Position numbers and translations under genes: made by a program
DNA from: Bradyrhizobium sp.
GTDB taxonomy: Bacteria > Pseudomonadota > Alphaproteobacteria > Rhizobiales > Xanthobacteraceae
Assembly (NCBI RefSeq): GCF_030693485.1
Contig: NZ_JAUYAN010000256.1
Location: forward strand, 1 to 45,548
DNA length: 45,548 nucleotides
Reading direction: 5' to 3'
Notes under the pieces: generated by a model
Told to the model about the DNA's origin: nothing
Databases searched by the model: none
Seen by the model: only the letters and a program-made list of their open reading frames with translations
Part shown: piece by piece, positions 42,651 through 45,548 of the stretch
How positions within the stretch are numbered: the first letter of the stretch is position 1
How the letters are laid out: each line of letters starts with the position of its first letter

Positions 42651-43702
42651 CCTATATCGCCAAGCCGAAATTCCAGCATCCGGGACTTCCGAGGAACGAT
42701 CTCGGCTTCACCCACAGGGATTACGAGGGCAAGGTCTCGACGCTGTGCGCCGGCTGCGGCCATGACTCGATCACCGCATCGATCATCGAGGCCTGCTTCG
42801 AGCTGTCGATCGAACCGCACCGGGTCGCCAAGATTTCCGGCATCGGCTGTTCGTCGAAAACCCCGGACTATTTCCTGGGCAACTCGCACGGCTTCAACTC
42901 GGTGCACGGCCGGATGCCGTCGGTGCTGACCGGCGCCAACCTCGCCAACCGCGACCTGATCTATCTCGGCGTTTCCGGCGACGGCGACTCGGCCTCGATC
43001 GGCTTCGGCCAGTTCGCGCATTCGATCCGGCGCGGCGTCAACATGACCTATATCGTCGAGAACAACGGCGTCTATGGCCTCACCAAGGGCCAGTTCTCGG
43101 CCACCGCCGACCGCGGCTCGAAGTCCAAGAAGGGCCTGATCAACAGCGACAGCCCGATCGATCTGGTGGCGATCGCGCTGCAGCTCGGCGCCAGCTTCGT
43201 GGCGCGCAGCTTCTCCGGCGACAAGACCCAGTTGGTGCCGCTGATCGCAGCCGCGATCCAGCACAAGGGCGCGGCGTTCATCGACGTCATCAGCCCCTGC
43301 GTCGCCTTCAACAACCACGCCGGCTCGACCAAGAGCTTCGACTATGTGCGCGAGCACAATGACGCGGTGAACCGGCTCGACGTCATCAGCGGACGCGACC
43401 CGATCACGGTGGATTATGCCCCGGGCACCGTGCAACTGGTCGAGCAGCACGACGGCACCCGGATCGCGCTGCGCAAGATCGATGCCGACTATGATCCGCA
43501 TGATCGCGTCGGTGCGATGTCGTTCCTGCAGAAGCACGCTGCGCGCGGGCAGATCGTCACCGGGCTGTTGTATGTCGATCCGGAATCGGACGACCTGCAC
43601 AGCCATCTCGACACCGTGGAAGCGCCGCTCAATACGCTGGACGCCGTGGAGCTTTGCCCCGGCAACGCCGCACTCGAGAAGATCAACGCGAGCCTGCGCT
43701 AG
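42647..43702 (+). CDS. 2-oxoacid:acceptor oxidoreductase, beta (TPP-binding) subunit
   Basis: A 351-aa subunit carrying thiamine pyrophosphate and one [4Fe-4S] cluster. TPP/Mg is held by GDGDSASIGF (111-120) with downstream VENNGVYGLTKGQFS, and the cluster by Cys34, Cys37, Cys68 and Cys218 (in CAGCGHD, GIGCSS and ISPC). This is the KorB/PorB pattern. The ATG overlaps the alpha stop (ATGA), so alpha and beta are coupled. The substrate is probably 2-oxoglutarate, by comparison with KorAB, but pyruvate or other oxoacids cannot be ruled out. Confidence 0.92.
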   Translation: MTYIAKPKFQHPGLPRNDLGFTHRDYEGKVSTLCAGCGHDSITASIIEACFELSIEPHRVAKISGIGCSSKTPDYFLGNSHGFNSVHGRMPSVLTGANLANRDLIYLGVSGDGDSASIGFGQFAHSIRRGVNMTYIVENNGVYGLTKGQFSATADRGSKSKKGLINSDSPIDLVAIALQLGASFVARSFSGDKTQLVPLIAAAIQHKGAAFIDVISPCVAFNNHAGSTKSFDYVREHNDAVNRLDVISGRDPITVDYAPGTVQLVEQHDGTRIALRKIDADYDPHDRVGAMSFLQKHAARGQIVTGLLYVDPESDDLHSHLDTVEAPLNTLDAVELCPGNAALEKINASLR

Positions 43703-44981
43703 GCTGCAATAACTGCGCCCACTCTGCCTCCAGCCGCTCGATCGCCGCGGGCAGCGGCAAAGCCGACAGCATGCCGCCGCTGTCGTCCAATAGCCCGAGG
43801 CGCTGCAACTGCGTCGCCGCCTCGTCGATCGCAAAATCGGCCGAAACGCTGAAACGGTGCGACAAGAGCGCTTCGATGCTTGCACCGAGCACCGCGCGCG
43901 TCACCGGTTTACCCGCTATGGCCAGGCAGTAATAGGCGAGCAGCGCTTCCTTGCATTCCTGTTCCTCGGCCTCACCGATCAGATAACTGAAAATGCCGGA
44001 ATTATTGTTGATGTTGCGATAGTAGACATTGTCGGTCAGCTGCTTCTGATGGATCAGCGACTGACGGTGGAAGTTCCCTCGTTGCCGCAGCAGAAAGGCG
44101 CCAAGCGCAAACAAGCCGCTGAGCGCGGCCAGCGCCTGCTCGAGATCGTTGTCGCCGAGCGTGCCGTTGACGCCGAGATAGAAGCCGGCGACCAGAAACA
44201 GGATCACCATGGTCGAGGCCAGCTTGATCAGGATCGGGATGCCGCCGAAAATGGCTGGCACCCCCAGCATGAGCTGGTCGGACAGACTCATCACCACCCG
44301 CACATTGGGAAACAGCGCCTCAAGATCGGCGCGGGCGACGTGCCGGAAATACTTGAACAGCACCGCGCCGCCACGAATTTTCTGACTGCTCCGTTTCCCG
44401 CTCCAGCGTACCTTGCGGGCATCGGCCGGCGTGTCACTCCCCGGCCGGGTCGCAACCATCATCACCACGTCGTCGAACACCTCGATTTCATGCGATCGCT
44501 TGCGCAAGCCCCGCCAGACCGGAATTTCGACGGTTTCCTGGTGACTGCCGCGGCGGAACATGCGGACATCGCGATACTCCTCGACCGGAGCCTTGAGCTT
44601 GACTCGAACCAAAGCATGCTCGGCAAAGGCGCTGATAATTTCGTCGTGCGTGATCTCGATGAAATTGGCCTCGGTGAGCACACGGACCACCTCCTCGCTC
44701 AGTCGGCGATAGGCCGCCTCGTTATCCTGCTGAGGTCCGCCGATCCGCGGGTCGACTTCGGGATCGAAGTGAAAATACGCCTCGCGCAGCAGGTCGAGCT
44801 GTTCGAAATACTGATAGTGAAACAAGGCGCCGAGCTGGCGGGCAAATTGCATGAACCTCGCCTGTCCGCCATCGTCGAGGTTATCAACGGCCAGCAGGCC
44901 GTCGATCAAATCCGACTTCCGCAACGGAATGAAACGATCCCGCGACTCCGTTACGGCCGTTTCGCCAGGTACTCCGTTCAC
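43683..44981 (-). CDS. DUF3754 (TMEM143-like) membrane protein
   Basis: Unknown function. The protein has the DUF3754 core: RDRFIPLRKSDLIDGLL, RMFRRGSHQETVEIPVWRG, VLFKYFRHVARADLEALFPN and the segment SDQLMLGVPAIFGG, then two transmembrane segments (around residues 300-360 of the open frame) and a soluble C-terminus. The frame is open from an ATG at 45158, but that N-terminus is encoded by a palindromic repeat, so I prefer the GTG at 44981 with AGGACGG upstream. The gene converges on the beta subunit and overlaps it by 20 bp. Confidence 0.8.
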   Translation of the reverse strand: MNGVPGETAVTESRDRFIPLRKSDLIDGLLAVDNLDDGGQARFMQFARQLGALFHYQYFEQLDLLREAYFHFDPEVDPRIGGPQQDNEAAYRRLSEEVVRVLTEANFIEITHDEIISAFAEHALVRVKLKAPVEEYRDVRMFRRGSHQETVEIPVWRGLRKRSHEIEVFDDVVMMVATRPGSDTPADARKVRWSGKRSSQKIRGGAVLFKYFRHVARADLEALFPNVRVVMSLSDQLMLGVPAIFGGIPILIKLASTMVILFLVAGFYLGVNGTLGDNDLEQALAALSGLFALGAFLLRQRGNFHRQSLIHQKQLTDNVYYRNINNNSGIFSYLIGEAEEQECKEALLAYYCLAIAGKPVTRAVLGASIEALLSHRFSVSADFAIDEAATQLQRLGLLDDSGGMLSALPLPAAIERLEAEWAQLLQPSAGSR

Positions 44982-45126
44982 AAAACTACCGTCCTCGCTG
45001 GAATCGTCGTCGCTGGCGTTATCTGGCCTGCCATTTCCCGGTTGAATTTTCCCCGGGCCGGCCGCCCCGCACACGATAGCTTCGTTGCTGCGGTTGCGCC
45101 ACTCCACCGGCCCATCAACGTCATTA

Positions 45127-45247
45127 ACGTCATTGCGAGCGGAAGCGAAGCAATCCATTTTGCAACGGTGCCGGTGGTGAGATGGATTGCTTCGCGGAGC
45201 CTGTCATCGGGCGGCGCTTCGCGCCGACCCGTTGGCTCGCAATGACG
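45127..45247. repeat. Palindromic intergenic repeat (CGTCATTGCG type, copy 2)
   Basis: Starts CGTCATTGCG and ends CGCAATGACG; contains GAAGCAATCCAT, its inverse ATGGATTGCTTC, and GGCGGCGCTTCGCGCC. It is an inverted copy of the element at 29198-29319 and supplies the upstream ATG in the DUF3754 reading frame. Confidence 0.85.
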
Positions 45248-45329
45248 TGGAGGGAGTTGCAATTCATTGTGGACACCGGATACACGTCCGCGTTCTCGCG
45301 GCATGATTTGCCCGAGGTTTGAATATCGT

Positions 45330-45548
45330 TCTCCCTCAACGAGGGAGCAGGGAATGCCGGATGCGCGCTGCACCCGCGGTCTCGTGTGCAAATGGGTAGA
45401 AAAAACCGCACACGAGCATACAGGGCAGCGGAGAACATCCGACATTCCCTGCGCAATGGCTTGACGGCTTATCACGTGCTCACCTCGGAGAATTCCGGCC
45501 TTTGTCGCCTCCGTCGCCCCGCGGAAACCGGCACTGCGGCCCGGTCGG
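45330..45548. repeat. Long dispersed structured repeat (copy 2, inverted, cut by window end)
   Basis: Inverted relative to 26990-27510. It keeps the hairpin stem CTCGTGTGC/GCACACGAG and an outer stem GCAGGGAATG/CATTCCCTGC (45347-45356 with 45443-45452) extended inward by CGGATG/CATCCG. Similarity continues to the window edge (for example CGCGGGGCGACGG on the other strand). The frames across it are not convincing genes. Confidence 0.75.

Overview
The window comes from a high-GC alphaproteobacterium, most likely Bradyrhizobium or a close relative in the Nitrobacteraceae. Three things point there. The D-tartrate dehydratase matches, in catalytic and metal-binding residue numbers, what I remember of the Bradyrhizobium japonicum enzyme. 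A 17-bp site resembling the rhizobial Irr box (ICE motif) lies beside a bacterioferritin-associated ferredoxin gene. The gaps are full of palindromic intergenic repeats of the kinds common in Bradyrhizobium genomes. It looks chromosomal: no tRNA, rRNA, intact insertion sequence, phage gene or CRISPR array was seen.

Layout. 1-1260: left-edge fragment of bfd, an ICE-like site, and two paralogous secreted glycine-zipper proteins. 1270-5057 (minus): YqhA-family membrane protein coupled to an MltB-type lytic transglycosylase, then EttA with a coupled 38-aa ORF. 5310-10037: 2-hydroxyacid dehydrogenase, a secreted thioredoxin-fold protein, and a second, partial copy of the dehydrogenase 3' end. 10227-17836: L,D-transpeptidase, a membrane-anchored Pro/Ala-rich protein, two sulfurtransferases set among palindromic repeats, and a VWA (CoxE-like) protein divergent from GlsB, MoxR and a serine hydrolase. 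17841-23038: catabolic enzymes (GMC oxidoreductase, SMP-30, enolase-superfamily enzyme) with a GNAT acetyltransferase. 23056-27720: small proteins, two gene remnants joined together, VanZ, a divergent MFS/AraC pair, and about 1 kb of dispersed repeats. 27828-32682: malonyl-CoA decarboxylase and a tightly packed minus-strand run amidase-gpx-DUF3297-tarD. 32761-38801: a decayed PQQ-dehydrogenase/cytochrome c remnant, a DUF6894 gene, and pqqABCDE followed by an overlapping proline-iminopeptidase-like gene and an unknown gene. 39031-43702: a three-gene 2-oxoacid:acceptor oxidoreductase operon whose first gene is a GltD-like flavoprotein fused to ferredoxin clusters. 43683-45548: a DUF3754 membrane protein whose 5' end runs into repeats.

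The two best functional units are the PQQ operon and the Kor-type operon. Genes in both overlap by a few bases, so stoichiometry is probably set by translational coupling. In the PQQ operon a long hairpin after pqqA could separate high precursor expression from lower enzyme expression. The Kor-type operon carries its own predicted NAD(P)-linked flavin/ferredoxin unit.

The most unusual non-coding signal is a dispersed repeat present twice (near 27.4 kb and, inverted, near 45.4 kb). Its long outer stem differs between copies at consecutive positions in ways that keep pairing, and one hairpin keeps its stem while its loop has diverged. This suggests selection on a folded nucleic acid.
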